From contig JBCCXA010000025.1 in the NCBI GenBank assembly GCA_039192515.1, forward strand, positions 1 through 49,686: a stretch of 49,686 nt of DNA, read 5' to 3'. The position numbers were made by a program, and so were the translations under genes. Positions 34,963 to 43,385 of this stretch are shown one piece after another; within the stretch, counting starts at the first letter, position 1; each line of letters opens with the position of its first letter. The notes beneath the pieces are model-generated. The model made no database searches. It saw only the letters and a list, made by a program, of their open reading frames with translations, and had not been told where the DNA came from. The DNA comes from Verrucomicrobiota bacterium. GTDB lineage: Bacteria > Verrucomicrobiota > Verrucomicrobiia > Methylacidiphilales > JBCCWR01.

Positions 34963-36108
34963 ATGAGATTAGCTACTACACAACATCTGGCCTATTGCAC
35001 CAATATCCACCGAGGCGAAGACTGGGAAGAAACCTTAAATAACTTAGATAAATACACACTCGCTGTCAGAGAGCGTGTATGTTCACAAGATGAGTGGTAT
35101 GCAATTGGCCTTCGCTTGAGCGCACAAGCTGCATTCCAACTAAGTGACGGCAAGGAGTTGCTAAATTTTCAAAAGTGGTTGGAGAAGAATCGTTGTTATG
35201 TCTTTACAATAAACGGTTTCCCATATGGAAATTTTCACGGTTCACGCGTAAAAGAAAAGGTCTATGTACCTGATTGGACAACCCACGAACGTTTGGAGTA
35301 CACCAAAACTTTGTTTGATATTCTCGTCGAGTTATTGCCTAGTGGATTGAGCGGTAGTGTCAGCACAGTTCCTGGTTCATTTAAATCTTTTATCCGTAGA
35401 AGCGAACAAGAAGAAGCGATCTATCGTCAGATCAGCACTTGTGCTCAATACATAGACAAAATTTCCAAAGGCTCGGATTTACATCTAGGTTTAGAACCTG
35501 AGCCTTTGGGATGGATAGAAACGGTTGATGAAACCAAGCAATTTTTCGAACGACTGCGTCAGCAATTACCTGAGGAGCTTTGGTTTCGGGTAGGGGTAAA
35601 TTATGATACGTGCCATATGGCAATTGAGTATGAGGATGCAAATCAGGCTATAGAAACTCTACATAATGAGCAAATTCGTCTAAGCAAGATTCACCTAAGT
35701 TCTGCGTTGAAATTGCGACCAAACCAGGAATCAATCGCACATTTACAAAATTTTCTAGATGAAGTTTATTTACACCAGGTAATAGCTAGAGACAATGAAG
35801 GTGGCCTTACTCGATATTTTGATTTAGATGAAGCGTTATTATTATCTCCAGAGGAATATAGTAATCATGAAGAATGGCGGATCCATTTTCACATTCCTTT
35901 GCATACACCAGATCACCCAATTCTAAAAAATACATCAGATCATTTACTAAAAGTGATATATCTTTTGAAAGAGAACGTCTCTCTGTGTTCGCACCTGGAA
36001 TTTGAAACATATACATGGGAAGTATTACCTCAAGAGATGAAAAGTGCAGATGTTGTCGAACAACTGGTTGCTGAATATCAATGGTGTTTGGAGAAATTGA
36101 AACTATAA
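34963..36108 (+). CDS. eboE: EboE-type sugar-phosphate-isomerase-like TIM barrel
   Basis: A 381-residue protein of the xylose-isomerase-like TIM-barrel fold, the group annotated as metabolite traffic protein EboE. Motifs: TQHLAYCTNIHRGEDWEETL at the start, FTINGFPYGNFHGSRVKEKV, YVPDWTTHERLEYTK, LHLGLEPEPLGWIET, VGVNYDTCHMAIEYED, IRLSKIHLSSAL, and the late HFHIPLH and HLEFETYTWEVLP. The Glu, Asp, His and Glu residues spread over the barrel suit a divalent-metal site for sugar or cyclitol isomerisation. The reaction has not been established as far as I know. Closely packed between eboB and eboC. Confidence 0.92.
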   Translation: MRLATTQHLAYCTNIHRGEDWEETLNNLDKYTLAVRERVCSQDEWYAIGLRLSAQAAFQLSDGKELLNFQKWLEKNRCYVFTINGFPYGNFHGSRVKEKVYVPDWTTHERLEYTKTLFDILVELLPSGLSGSVSTVPGSFKSFIRRSEQEEAIYRQISTCAQYIDKISKGSDLHLGLEPEPLGWIETVDETKQFFERLRQQLPEELWFRVGVNYDTCHMAIEYEDANQAIETLHNEQIRLSKIHLSSALKLRPNQESIAHLQNFLDEVYLHQVIARDNEGGLTRYFDLDEALLLSPEEYSNHEEWRIHFHIPLHTPDHPILKNTSDHLLKVIYLLKENVSLCSHLEFETYTWEVLPQEMKSADVVEQLVAEYQWCLEKLKL

Positions 36109-36138
36109 ATTTTGTGTTTAGGTCTCGTGTCATCAAAA

Positions 36139-36993
36139 ATGAAGTTGCTACACACATTGTTGATACTTGGACGTATATCCAATCTTCCCACAGTTTGGTC
36201 AAATATTCTCTGTGCTTGGTTTTTGTGTGAGCAAATTATTTCCAGAGATCTCTTTTTTATAGCTCTAATCATCAGTCTCGTTTACATCGGTGGTATGTAT
36301 CTTAACGATTATCTTGATGCAGATTTTGATGAAATACATTGTTCTGAACGGCCTATCCCATCAGGTAAAATCAATAAGCTTATGGTGCTTGTACTTGGCT
36401 TGCTCTGGATGGTTGGCGCTATTCTGATCACTATGATTCTATTTGAACACACTAGTGTGACATGGCTGGCGCTATTGGTTGCAATGGTTTGTATTTATAA
36501 CTGGATACATAAAAAAACTCCTTTGGCTATTTTGGCAATGGGTGGGTGTCGATTCCTTATTTATCCCATGACAGCAAGCATTTTTAGCGCTGAAGTTTCA
36601 GTGAAGATTTTTTGGGCAGGGTTGGGGATGTTTTTGTATATTGTTGGTCTCTCTGGAGTTGCAAGAAGTTCTAATGCACAACCTGTTTTAAAGATAGTCT
36701 CCGTTGGTTTCATTTTAGTTTCAATTACTTTGGTCTTTTTGACTGCTGATTTGCAAATCAGTGGGATGAGCATAATTTCTTTAGTGGCTCTACTATTGGG
36801 TGCTGGATATTTTCTTTTTGTGACTAGGCCTATTTCTGTGGGAACAATTGTAGAAGGGCTACTTGCAGGTATTATTTTGCTAGATTTTTTGAAAGTATCG
36901 TGGTCTGTAGGCATCGAGATAACTTTTGGGAGTATATTCATAGGGCTTTTTTTGCTTAGCTTATTGGCGCAAAGAAAGATTCCTGCCAATTAA
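36139..36993 (+). CDS. eboC: EboC-type UbiA prenyltransferase
   Basis: A 284-residue membrane protein with eight to nine helices. It begins LLHTLLILGRISNLPTVWSN and has the Mg-diphosphate motif LNDYLDADFDEIHCSERPIP (Asn56, Asp60, Asp64). The second UbiA motif region is YNWIHKKTPLAILAMGGCRF, less canonical than DxxxD. UbiA enzymes attach a prenyl chain to a ring or sugar acceptor in the membrane. In ebo clusters the acceptor is thought to be the product of EboD, which would yield a prenylated cyclitol-like molecule (inference). ATG 36139 matches the family start; a TTG at 36112 is an alternative. eboD follows 14 bases later. Confidence 0.92.
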   Translation: MKLLHTLLILGRISNLPTVWSNILCAWFLCEQIISRDLFFIALIISLVYIGGMYLNDYLDADFDEIHCSERPIPSGKINKLMVLVLGLLWMVGAILITMILFEHTSVTWLALLVAMVCIYNWIHKKTPLAILAMGGCRFLIYPMTASIFSAEVSVKIFWAGLGMFLYIVGLSGVARSSNAQPVLKIVSVGFILVSITLVFLTADLQISGMSIISLVALLLGAGYFLFVTRPISVGTIVEGLLAGIILLDFLKVSWSVGIEITFGSIFIGLFLLSLLAQRKIPAN

Positions 36994-37007
36994 TAGGATA
37001 GTGTAAG

Positions 37008-38162
37008 ATGATAGATGCCTTTTTTAGTGAGAAATTTACGGTTACTTATGAACATCGGTTGTATTTCACTAGAGACAGCTTTAATGCCAAGAATAGTCTT
37101 CTACAAGACTTGATTTGTGAAGCTGATCAAAAAAGTAAAGTGCTTATTGCAGTAGATGAAAAGGTCGCACGGGCAAGCTCTGAACTACTCCAGTCTATCC
37201 ATTCATATATGGAGAGTAACGCTGATTTATTGGAGTTGAGAGATCTCATTCTTATGCCAGGCGGTGAGTTGCTGAAAAACGATGATAAATATCTAAAGCT
37301 GCTATATCATAAAATTGAAGATGCTAGATTATGCCGACATTCCTATGTAATTGCATTAGGAGGGGGGGCTTTGCTTGATCTCGTAGGTTATGCTGCAGCG
37401 ACTGCTCATAGGGGGGTAAGACACCTCCGTATGCCTACCACCAGTTTAAGCCAGGGTGATGGAGGGGTAGGTGTCAAAAACGGCATCAATTTTAACCATA
37501 AGAAAAACTTTATTGGAAGCTTTGCTCCTCCCTACGCTATTATTAACGATCTTGATTTTCTCAAAACTTTACCACAAAAAGATGCTCGTGGAGGACTTTC
37601 GGAAGCTATAAAAGTTGCTCTCATCAAAGACATTAAATTTTTTGAATGGATCGAAGACAATCTTCATGAACTTAAGTCTTTTGAAGGTAAAGCGATAGCT
37701 TATCTCATACAAAGAAGCGCAGAGCTGCATATTCGACACATTACAGGTAATGGCGATCCTTTTGAAACAGGTTCTGCGAGGCCTTTGGACTTTGGGCATT
37801 GGTCAGCACATAAACTTGAGCAAATGTCAGACTTTGAAATGAGTCACGGCGATGCAGTAGCAATCGGCATTGCTCTAGACACGATCTACGGGCATCTTCT
37901 AGGAAATCTTAATGAGGGAAAGCTCAATAGGGTTTTGTCCTTGTTGTCTAAGCTTGGGTTCCCCTTGTTTTGTGAAGAATTGGGGCAAGGAGAATTGCTA
38001 GAGGGTTTATTGGAATTTCAAGAGCACATTGGAGGGGAGCTGACGATTACTCTACTGGATGATTTAGGAAAGTCTTATGAAACGCATCAAATGATCTCAG
38101 AAAAGATCGTAAGTTCTGTGGAGTTTTTGAAAAATTGGACCCAGAACACTCTATGCAAATGA
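37008..38162 (+). CDS. eboD: EboD, dehydroquinate-synthase-like sugar-phosphate cyclase
   Basis: A 384-residue sugar-phosphate cyclase homologous to AroB but distinct. NAD loop: VIALGGGALLDLVGYAAATA. The substrate loop reads GDGGVGVKNGINFNHKKNF (residues 150-168) where AroB at 21302 has DSSVGGKTGVNLPEGKN. Catalytic and metal residues are kept: Glu199 in GGLSEAIKVA, His264 in DFGHWSAHKLE and His280 in SHGDAVAIGIAL. These substitutions separate it from shikimate enzymes and place it with EboD/2-epi-5-epi-valiolone-synthase-like cyclases, so the substrate is probably another phosphorylated sugar (inference). Its stop overlaps the eboF start as ATGA. Confidence 0.92.
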   Translation: MIDAFFSEKFTVTYEHRLYFTRDSFNAKNSLLQDLICEADQKSKVLIAVDEKVARASSELLQSIHSYMESNADLLELRDLILMPGGELLKNDDKYLKLLYHKIEDARLCRHSYVIALGGGALLDLVGYAAATAHRGVRHLRMPTTSLSQGDGGVGVKNGINFNHKKNFIGSFAPPYAIINDLDFLKTLPQKDARGGLSEAIKVALIKDIKFFEWIEDNLHELKSFEGKAIAYLIQRSAELHIRHITGNGDPFETGSARPLDFGHWSAHKLEQMSDFEMSHGDAVAIGIALDTIYGHLLGNLNEGKLNRVLSLLSKLGFPLFCEELGQGELLEGLLEFQEHIGGELTITLLDDLGKSYETHQMISEKIVSSVEFLKNWTQNTLCK

Positions 38163-39535
38163 AAAGAACAGCTATTCTTAATGTAGTAGGACTTTCCTCA
38201 GCACTCATTGGAAGTCACACTCCTCATATCAGGAATTTTTTAGAGAAGGGCTTCCACACCATCATTAAGCCAGCATTCCCAGCTGTCACATGCACTGCTC
38301 AAGCTGATTATCTTACAGGCGTTCGACCCAATGAGCATGGCATAGTTGCTAATGGTTGGTATGATCGTGACTATGCTGAGCATTTTTTCTGGAACCAGTC
38401 TAATCATTTAGTTACTCACAAAAAATTGTGGGAGGAGTTACGAGAGACTCATCCCGATTTCACCTGTGCCAAACTCTTTTGGTGGTTTAATATGTATTCT
38501 TCAGCTGACTACTCGATTACTCCACGTCCCATTTATTTGGCTGACGGAGGAAAAGTATTTGATATCTATACTTCTCCTGCGCCAATTCGTTTTGAGATAC
38601 AAAAGGAACTAGGTGATTTCCCTTTTATGAATTTTTGGGGGCCATTCGCTGACATTAAATCTTCTAGATGGATTGCTCAAGCTTCACAATGGATAGAGGA
38701 GAAATATTCTCCTCATCTAAGTTTGATCTATCTACCCCATTTAGATTATAATCTTCAACGCTTAGGACCAAGTTATTCAGATATAAACAAAGATTTGGGT
38801 GAAATTGATCAGGTCATCGGGGAGCTTATCACCTTCTTTGAAAAAAATTCGGTGCAAGTAATTCTCTTATCAGAGTATGGCATCGTTTCAGTCAATAAGC
38901 CAATTCATTTGAATCGGCTATTTCGTGAGCAAGGATGGCTAGCACTGAAGAAGGATTTGGATCTTGAATATTTGGATAAAGGGGCTAGCCAAACTTTTGC
39001 CCTAACGGATCATCAGATTGCACATGTCTATATCAACAATTCTGAGATTAAGGATAAGGTTCGCGCATGCTTACTAGAGCATGAGGATATAGAGATAGTT
39101 CTTGATAGCCAAGAAATTGCGGATTGCGGGATGAATCATAAGCGGAGTGGAGATTTAATTGCTGTGGCAAAGAGCTATGCTTGGTTTACTTATTATTACT
39201 GGGAGAACGACCAATTTGCTCCAGATTTTGCTAGGGCCATTGATATCCATCGAAAAATTGGTTACGACCCTGCCGAGTTATTCATAAATCCCAGCATAGG
39301 GCTACCGAAACTTAAAGTTGCTTACTTCTTACTGAGAAGAACATTGGGGATGCGTGGATTGCTGAACATTGTTCCACTTGATGCGTCTTTAGTTAAGGGT
39401 TCGCACGGAGCTATTCCACAACAGAAGAGTGATTTTCCTTTATTCATTAGCCAGAATGAGTTCTCTCAAGTAGGAAAAGACTATCTAGTTTCCACAGAAG
39501 TTTATGCTATTGTAAAAGAATTGATAGAAAGTTAA
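38159..39535 (+). CDS. eboF: EboF, nucleotide pyrophosphatase/phosphodiesterase-type alkaline phosphatase superfamily protein
   Basis: A 458-residue alkaline-phosphatase-superfamily protein. The nucleophile region is KPAFPAVTCTAQADYLTGVR (Thr44), followed by NEHGIVANGWYDRDY. The first metal side is IYLPHLDYNLQRLGP and the second LLSEYGIVSVNKP, then FALTDHQIAHVYINNS. The usual Ser-Asp-His-Gly is SEYG here. KLFWWFNMYSSADYSITPRP is typical of the EboF/ectonucleotide pyrophosphatase-like group. No clear signal peptide, so it is probably cytosolic or membrane-associated through partners. ATG 38159 is chosen for ATGA coupling with eboD; upstream ATG 38153 and TTG 38135 are possible. Likely hydrolyses a phosphodiester or nucleotide-activated intermediate. 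Confidence 0.9.
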   Translation: MKRTAILNVVGLSSALIGSHTPHIRNFLEKGFHTIIKPAFPAVTCTAQADYLTGVRPNEHGIVANGWYDRDYAEHFFWNQSNHLVTHKKLWEELRETHPDFTCAKLFWWFNMYSSADYSITPRPIYLADGGKVFDIYTSPAPIRFEIQKELGDFPFMNFWGPFADIKSSRWIAQASQWIEEKYSPHLSLIYLPHLDYNLQRLGPSYSDINKDLGEIDQVIGELITFFEKNSVQVILLSEYGIVSVNKPIHLNRLFREQGWLALKKDLDLEYLDKGASQTFALTDHQIAHVYINNSEIKDKVRACLLEHEDIEIVLDSQEIADCGMNHKRSGDLIAVAKSYAWFTYYYWENDQFAPDFARAIDIHRKIGYDPAELFINPSIGLPKLKVAYFLLRRTLGMRGLLNIVPLDASLVKGSHGAIPQQKSDFPLFISQNEFSQVGKDYLVSTEVYAIVKELIES

Positions 39536-39537
39536 AG

Positions 39538-39870
39538 ATGACGCGACATATTAATTTAATTTTTTCTATCTTTCTCTGTTATTTCATCTGGGTGCAGTTT
39601 AACGATGTAGATACTTGGCTTTGGGTTCTTATCTATGCCAGTGCTATCATTATTCTACTTTTGGGTTTCTTCAGTCTCCCAATCAAATGGCTGTCATTTA
39701 TTTTTGCTTTCATCAGTCTCTGTATTGCGGTCGCTATTAGTTTTAAGATAGACAACTTTTCTATTGATGATGAGCGAACACGAGAAGTTGGAGGTTTAGT
39801 CTTTGCAGCTGTTTTCGTGCTTGTAGCTGGCATCAGAAAACCAGTAGCAGAAAAAGAAATTCATCGGTGA
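39538..39870 (+). CDS. TMEM220-family small membrane protein
   Basis: A 110-residue protein with four hydrophobic helices. The opening LIFSIFLCYFIWVQFNDVDT, then WLWVLIYASAIIILLLGF, is the typical transmembrane-220 pattern (Phe-x-Gln-x-Asn-Asp-x-Asp). A late DERTREVGGLVFAAVFVL fits the family C-terminus. It follows eboF by two bases and is therefore part of the same operon. TMEM220 proteins have no known activity. Its position suggests a membrane accessory to the ebo product. Confidence 0.82.
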   Translation: MTRHINLIFSIFLCYFIWVQFNDVDTWLWVLIYASAIIILLLGFFSLPIKWLSFIFAFISLCIAVAISFKIDNFSIDDERTREVGGLVFAAVFVLVAGIRKPVAEKEIHR

Positions 39871-40433
39871 AAGAAAACTGCAGTTATTAAGAGAAATCAA
39901 TTGATGCCATTGAGGTAACTCAAGAGGGGCTACTATGTGAGTTTGGCGTTTATACGGGTGGAACTATCAATTTTATCGCCGCCCGAATAGATAAGGAAAT
40001 AAATGGGTTTGATTCTTTTGAGGGGCTGCCAGAGAGCTGGACATCTACTGTACAAAAAGTGGCGTTTAAAATGAATGGGCTTCCTAGGGTTCGAGATAAT
40101 GTCATTCTTCACAAGGGTTGGTTTAGCGAATTTTTACCTACATGGATCAATAAATATAGAGGTCCGATTTTGTTTTTACACATCGATGCAGATCTATATT
40201 CATCAACAAAAACAGTCCTTGATCTTTTGGCGGATAGAATGACTCCTGGAACAATCATTCAGTTTGATGAGTATTTCAATTTCCCTAATTGGAAGCATAA
40301 CGGTGAGTTTAGGGCTTTTCAGGAGTTCGTTGAAAAATATAAGGTTGAGTATGATTACATAGGTTATACCAAAGGCGATGGCATGCAGGTCGCTGTTAAG
40401 ATTAAGGCCATAAGTTCTCTAGATTCTGATTAG
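39867..40433 (+). pseudogene. TylF/macrocin-O-methyltransferase-like SAM methyltransferase, 5' end broken
   Basis: The frame encodes a nearly complete TylF-type methyltransferase: GLLCEFGVYTGGTINFIAAR (SAM site), NGFDSFEGLPESW, VILHKGWFSEFLPTWINKY, PILFLHIDADLYSSTKTVLD, GTIIQFDEYFNFPNWKHNGE and YTKGDGMQVAVKI. The natural start would be GTG 39867 overlapping the TMEM220 stop (GTGA), but seven codons later TAA at 39888-39890 interrupts the frame. No ATG, GTG or TTG follows until GTG 40059, which would remove the SAM-binding half. Either a nonsense mutation (one base from a Tyr codon) or start at a rare ATT near 39897. Family members O-methylate sugars or cyclitols, which would suit a tailoring step for the ebo product. 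Confidence 0.7.
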
Positions 40434-40434
40434 T

Positions 40435-41729
40435 TTGGTGAATGTGTCGATCCAGAAGCATTTATCAACTTTTGATGGGCTGAGTCTGGTAGTAGGACTT
40501 GTGCTTGGTATTGGTATTTTTCAGGTTTCTCCCATAGTCGCAGCTAATTCTGGAAGTGAATTTATTTTTTATAGCATATGGATAGTTGGTGCGCTTTTAA
40601 GCTTAGCTGGTGTATTATGCTATGCAGAGTTAGCAAGTACCTATCCATATAATGGTGGAGACTACTATTTTTTAACCAAGGCTTATGGTCCGACTTTGAG
40701 GTTTTCTTACGGGTTTGCGCAACTAGTACTCATCCGCCCCGGGTCTATTGCAGCGGTATCTTTTCCATTTGCATCTTATTTCAAAGTGTTCTATCCGCAA
40801 TGGCTTCAGGGAATACCAGATATTGTAATCTGTGGAATTGCTATATTGATACTAACTCTACTCAATACAGGTAAGGCTGTTTGGGGCAGCGGAATTCAAC
40901 GCTTCTTTTCTAGCATTTCTTATTTGCTTTTGGTTGGAATAGCGATCATAAGCGTTATCGGTAGTGGGGAAAGGGATATTGTTGAAATCAAACCGCCTGA
41001 GTTCAATTATGGGTTAGCACTGATTTTGGTTTTATTTTGTTATGGCGGATGGAGCGAGCTGGCCGTTGTAGCAGGTGAAATTATTCAACCGAGAAAAAAA
41101 TATTACGATCGCTTGTAATCGGCTTAACGTTGGTTCTTATCTTATATCTTCTTGTTAATTTTTCTTACATTCAGACGTTAGGCTTTCAGTGTTTGATGAG
41201 TGCAGATGCTCCTGCGGCTGCATTGATGCCAGTCGGTGGCCAGGTGATTGTAGGAGGGGTTATTGCTTTATGCTGTTTGAGCTCACTGAATGCCTTAATC
41301 TTAGCTGGTGCGAGAATTTCTCATGCTCTAGGAGGTGACTTTCATCATTTTTCAAAACTGGGAGTCTGGAATGAAAAGCGAAACAGCCCTGTCAATGCTC
41401 TAATTGTTCAAGGGGTATTCAGCACTTTATTTGTTGTAGTAGCCGGCTCCTTCGAAAAGGTGCTTGTTTATACGACGGCTGTTGTTTGGTTTTATTATTT
41501 ATTGGTAGGTTTGAGCGTATTCATATTTCGCTGGAAGGACAAAAAGGCAGACAGACCATATCGAGTGTGGCTGTATCCTTTTATACCCTTCATCTTTTGT
41601 GCATCCTGTATTTTTCTAGTTATCTCTGGTATTAAGTACGATTTGAAAGGTACGCTCATGACTTTTTCCATTGTTATTATGGGCGCTATTTATTTTAGCA
41701 TCTTTAAGTGTGGTAAAAATAGAAACTAG
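40435..41729 (+). pseudogene. APC-superfamily amino acid/polyamine permease split by a -1 shift in an A-run
   Basis: Two open frames together give a full-length permease of about 430 residues. Part one (to TAA 41116-41118): LSLVVGLVLGIGIFQVSPIV, IVGALLSLAGVLCYAELAST, YPYNGGDYYFLTKAYG, FCYGGWSELAVVAGEI. Part two in the -1 frame resumes at ATA 41100: ILRSLVIGLTLVLILYLLV, then VGGVIALCCLSSLNALILAG, NSPVNALIVQGVFSTLFVV and DRPYRVWLYPFIPFIFCASC. The junction is seven A's at 41094-41100 read as A AAA AAA in the zero frame, which is also a perfect -1 slippery heptamer. So this is either a single-base deletion, a sequencing error or recoding. Start is TTG 40435 or GTG 40438, right behind the methyltransferase stop. 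It may transport a precursor or product of the ebo pathway. Confidence 0.7.
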
Positions 41730-41901
41730 TCAGATAAGCAAGTAGGCTGCAGTTTTAGCTAAGGCCTGTATTTTTGTTAGTTTCGGATGCAGTATTTAAT
41801 TTCAGCCTTCAAGCATGTTTTACTCAACTACTTCTGAATAAATCAAAAATTCGTGTGATTTGTCTAGCGAAAGCCTATGGAGTCTTTAAGATCTAAAATT
41901 T

Positions 41902-42945
41902 ATGGTAACGGAAGAACAAGTGATGGGAGCCTTGAAGGACGTCAAGTATCCAGGCTTTAGCAGAGATATTATTTCCTTTGGTTTAGTAAAGGATGTTAAA
42001 ATTACAGGGGAACAGGTTGCTTTGACTCTCAAGGTTACGACATCTGATGATGCTGTAGTCAGAAGCTTGGATGAAGGAGTTAAGCAAGCAGTAGGCAAAT
42101 TAGAAGGGGTTTCTGAGGTATTAGTGCATGCAAATGTTCAGGCACCTGTTAAAGTCGCTGCCCAAACTGGGCAGGCTGAAAAAAATAGAATAGAAGGTGT
42201 AAAGCATATCATTGCAGTTGGCAGTGGAAAAGGTGGAGTAGGGAAGTCCACGGTAGCAGCCAATCTTACTGCGGCTTTTCACACTCTTGGTCTAAAGGTG
42301 GGGCTCTGTGATTGTGATATGTATGGTCCCAGCATGGGACTGATGTTTGGCGCTGATGAGCGCCCAACTATGGCAGGAGAAGACAAGATCAACCCGGTGG
42401 TAAAAAATGGCATTCGCCTGATGAGTATGGGGTTCTTAGTGGAAGATGATTCGCCTGTGATTCTGCGAGGCCCAATGGTCACTCGATATACCCAGCAGTT
42501 TTTAAATAGTGTGGAATGGGGGCAACTCGATATTTTGGTTTTAGATTTGCCCCCCGGGACTGGAGATATACAACTCACTATTGTCCAGACAGTAGCTCTA
42601 ACAGGAGCTGTGGTAGTCTCGACACCTCAAGAGGTGGCATTGATCGATGCGCGCAAAGCGGTGAAGATGTTCGAAAAGGTGAATGTGAGGGTGTTGGGTA
42701 TGATTGAGAATATGAGCTATTTTCTGTGCCCAAGTGATCATAAAGAATATTACATTTTTGGAGAAGGCGGGGGTAAAGCAGAAGCTGCAAGACTCAAAGT
42801 GCCTTTGCTAGCCCAGGTGCCGATCGATATTCCTTCCCGGGAGGCCGGGGATTCAGGTATGCCAATAGTTCTGAAGGATCAAAAAAATCGGGTATCTCAA
42901 GTCTTTTTTAATGCGGCGAAGCAGTTGCAACCAGTTCTCTCTTAA
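41902..42945 (+). CDS. mrp: Mrp/ApbC-type P-loop Fe-S carrier ATPase
   Basis: A 347-residue protein with an N-terminal MIP18/DUF59 domain (about 1-80, VMGALKDVKYPGFSRDIIS). A deviant Walker A ATPase, AVGSGKGGVGKSTVAANLTA (residues 105-124), follows with CDCDMYGPSMGLMFG and LVLDLPPGTGDIQLTIVQTV. Mrp/NBP35 proteins bind and deliver Fe-S clusters. The usual C-terminal Cys-x-x-Cys that bridges a cluster at the dimer interface reads MSYFLCPSDHKEYYIFGEG, so only Cys276 is present and the second Cys is Asp. The adjoining IFGEGGGKAEA is normal. 41730-41901 upstream is AT-rich without a gene. Confidence 0.93.
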   Translation: MVTEEQVMGALKDVKYPGFSRDIISFGLVKDVKITGEQVALTLKVTTSDDAVVRSLDEGVKQAVGKLEGVSEVLVHANVQAPVKVAAQTGQAEKNRIEGVKHIIAVGSGKGGVGKSTVAANLTAAFHTLGLKVGLCDCDMYGPSMGLMFGADERPTMAGEDKINPVVKNGIRLMSMGFLVEDDSPVILRGPMVTRYTQQFLNSVEWGQLDILVLDLPPGTGDIQLTIVQTVALTGAVVVSTPQEVALIDARKAVKMFEKVNVRVLGMIENMSYFLCPSDHKEYYIFGEGGGKAEAARLKVPLLAQVPIDIPSREAGDSGMPIVLKDQKNRVSQVFFNAAKQLQPVLS

Positions 42946-42955
42946 GCTTACATAG

Positions 42956-43213
42956 CTCTTAAACGGGGGAAATATAATTGTTCTAAGTTATTTTATTGGA
43001 AAGCGTGACACATACCACGCCAAGTCATTTCTCTATGATCTAGCTAGTCGAGTTAAGAATCGCATGCAAATAAGTTCTGATTCACTTCGAACTTATGGCG
43101 ATGCCATAGAAGCAAGCTTTAGTTCTGAAGTCGATTACGGCCAGATTGTAAAGACTTACTCTGTTACGGATTTTAGAGCGCAAGGCAAATACAGCCCGGT
43201 AAAAATCATGTAG
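42956..43213 (+). pseudogene. IS1-type transposase C-terminal fossil
   Basis: An 85-codon plus-strand frame without a start codon reads VLSYFIGKRDTYHAKSFLYD, LASRVKNRMQISSDSLRTYG, DAIEASFSSEVDYGQIVKTY and QGKYSPVKIM, then TAG. The order (Gly-x-Arg-Asp, a helix ending Asp-Leu-x-x-Arg, Gln-x-x-Ser-Asp, Val-Asp-Tyr-x-Gln-Ile-Val-Lys, Tyr-Ser-Pro) is the C-terminal pattern of IS1-family transposases, including the middle catalytic Asp. The N-terminal half and inverted repeats are missing, so this is an inactive remnant lodged between mrp and the ilv leader. Confidence 0.75.
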
Positions 43214-43271
43214 ATTTGACCCACTAGCAATCATTTAAAAATGATACACCTTATAAGGGTTAAGGGATTCT

Positions 43272-43318
43272 GAAGGTTGAAGTCACCCTCCGCTACGCTT
43301 CGGTCTTCTTCAACCTTC
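43272..43318. repeat. 11-bp inverted repeat with GC-rich loop
   Basis: GAAGGTTGAAG at 43272-43282 pairs perfectly with CTTCAACCTTC at 43308-43318 across a 25-base loop that itself contains the palindromic CCGCTACGCTTCGG. It could be a dispersed intergenic repeat or the trace of an element end linked to the IS1-type fossil just upstream. No U-run follows. Confidence 0.5.
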
Positions 43319-43385
43319 AAATGGGTGTCATGAGTATGGTGCTGGTTACCTTGACAGAGTCTCTGTTGTGCTCTGGAAGAAGGTA

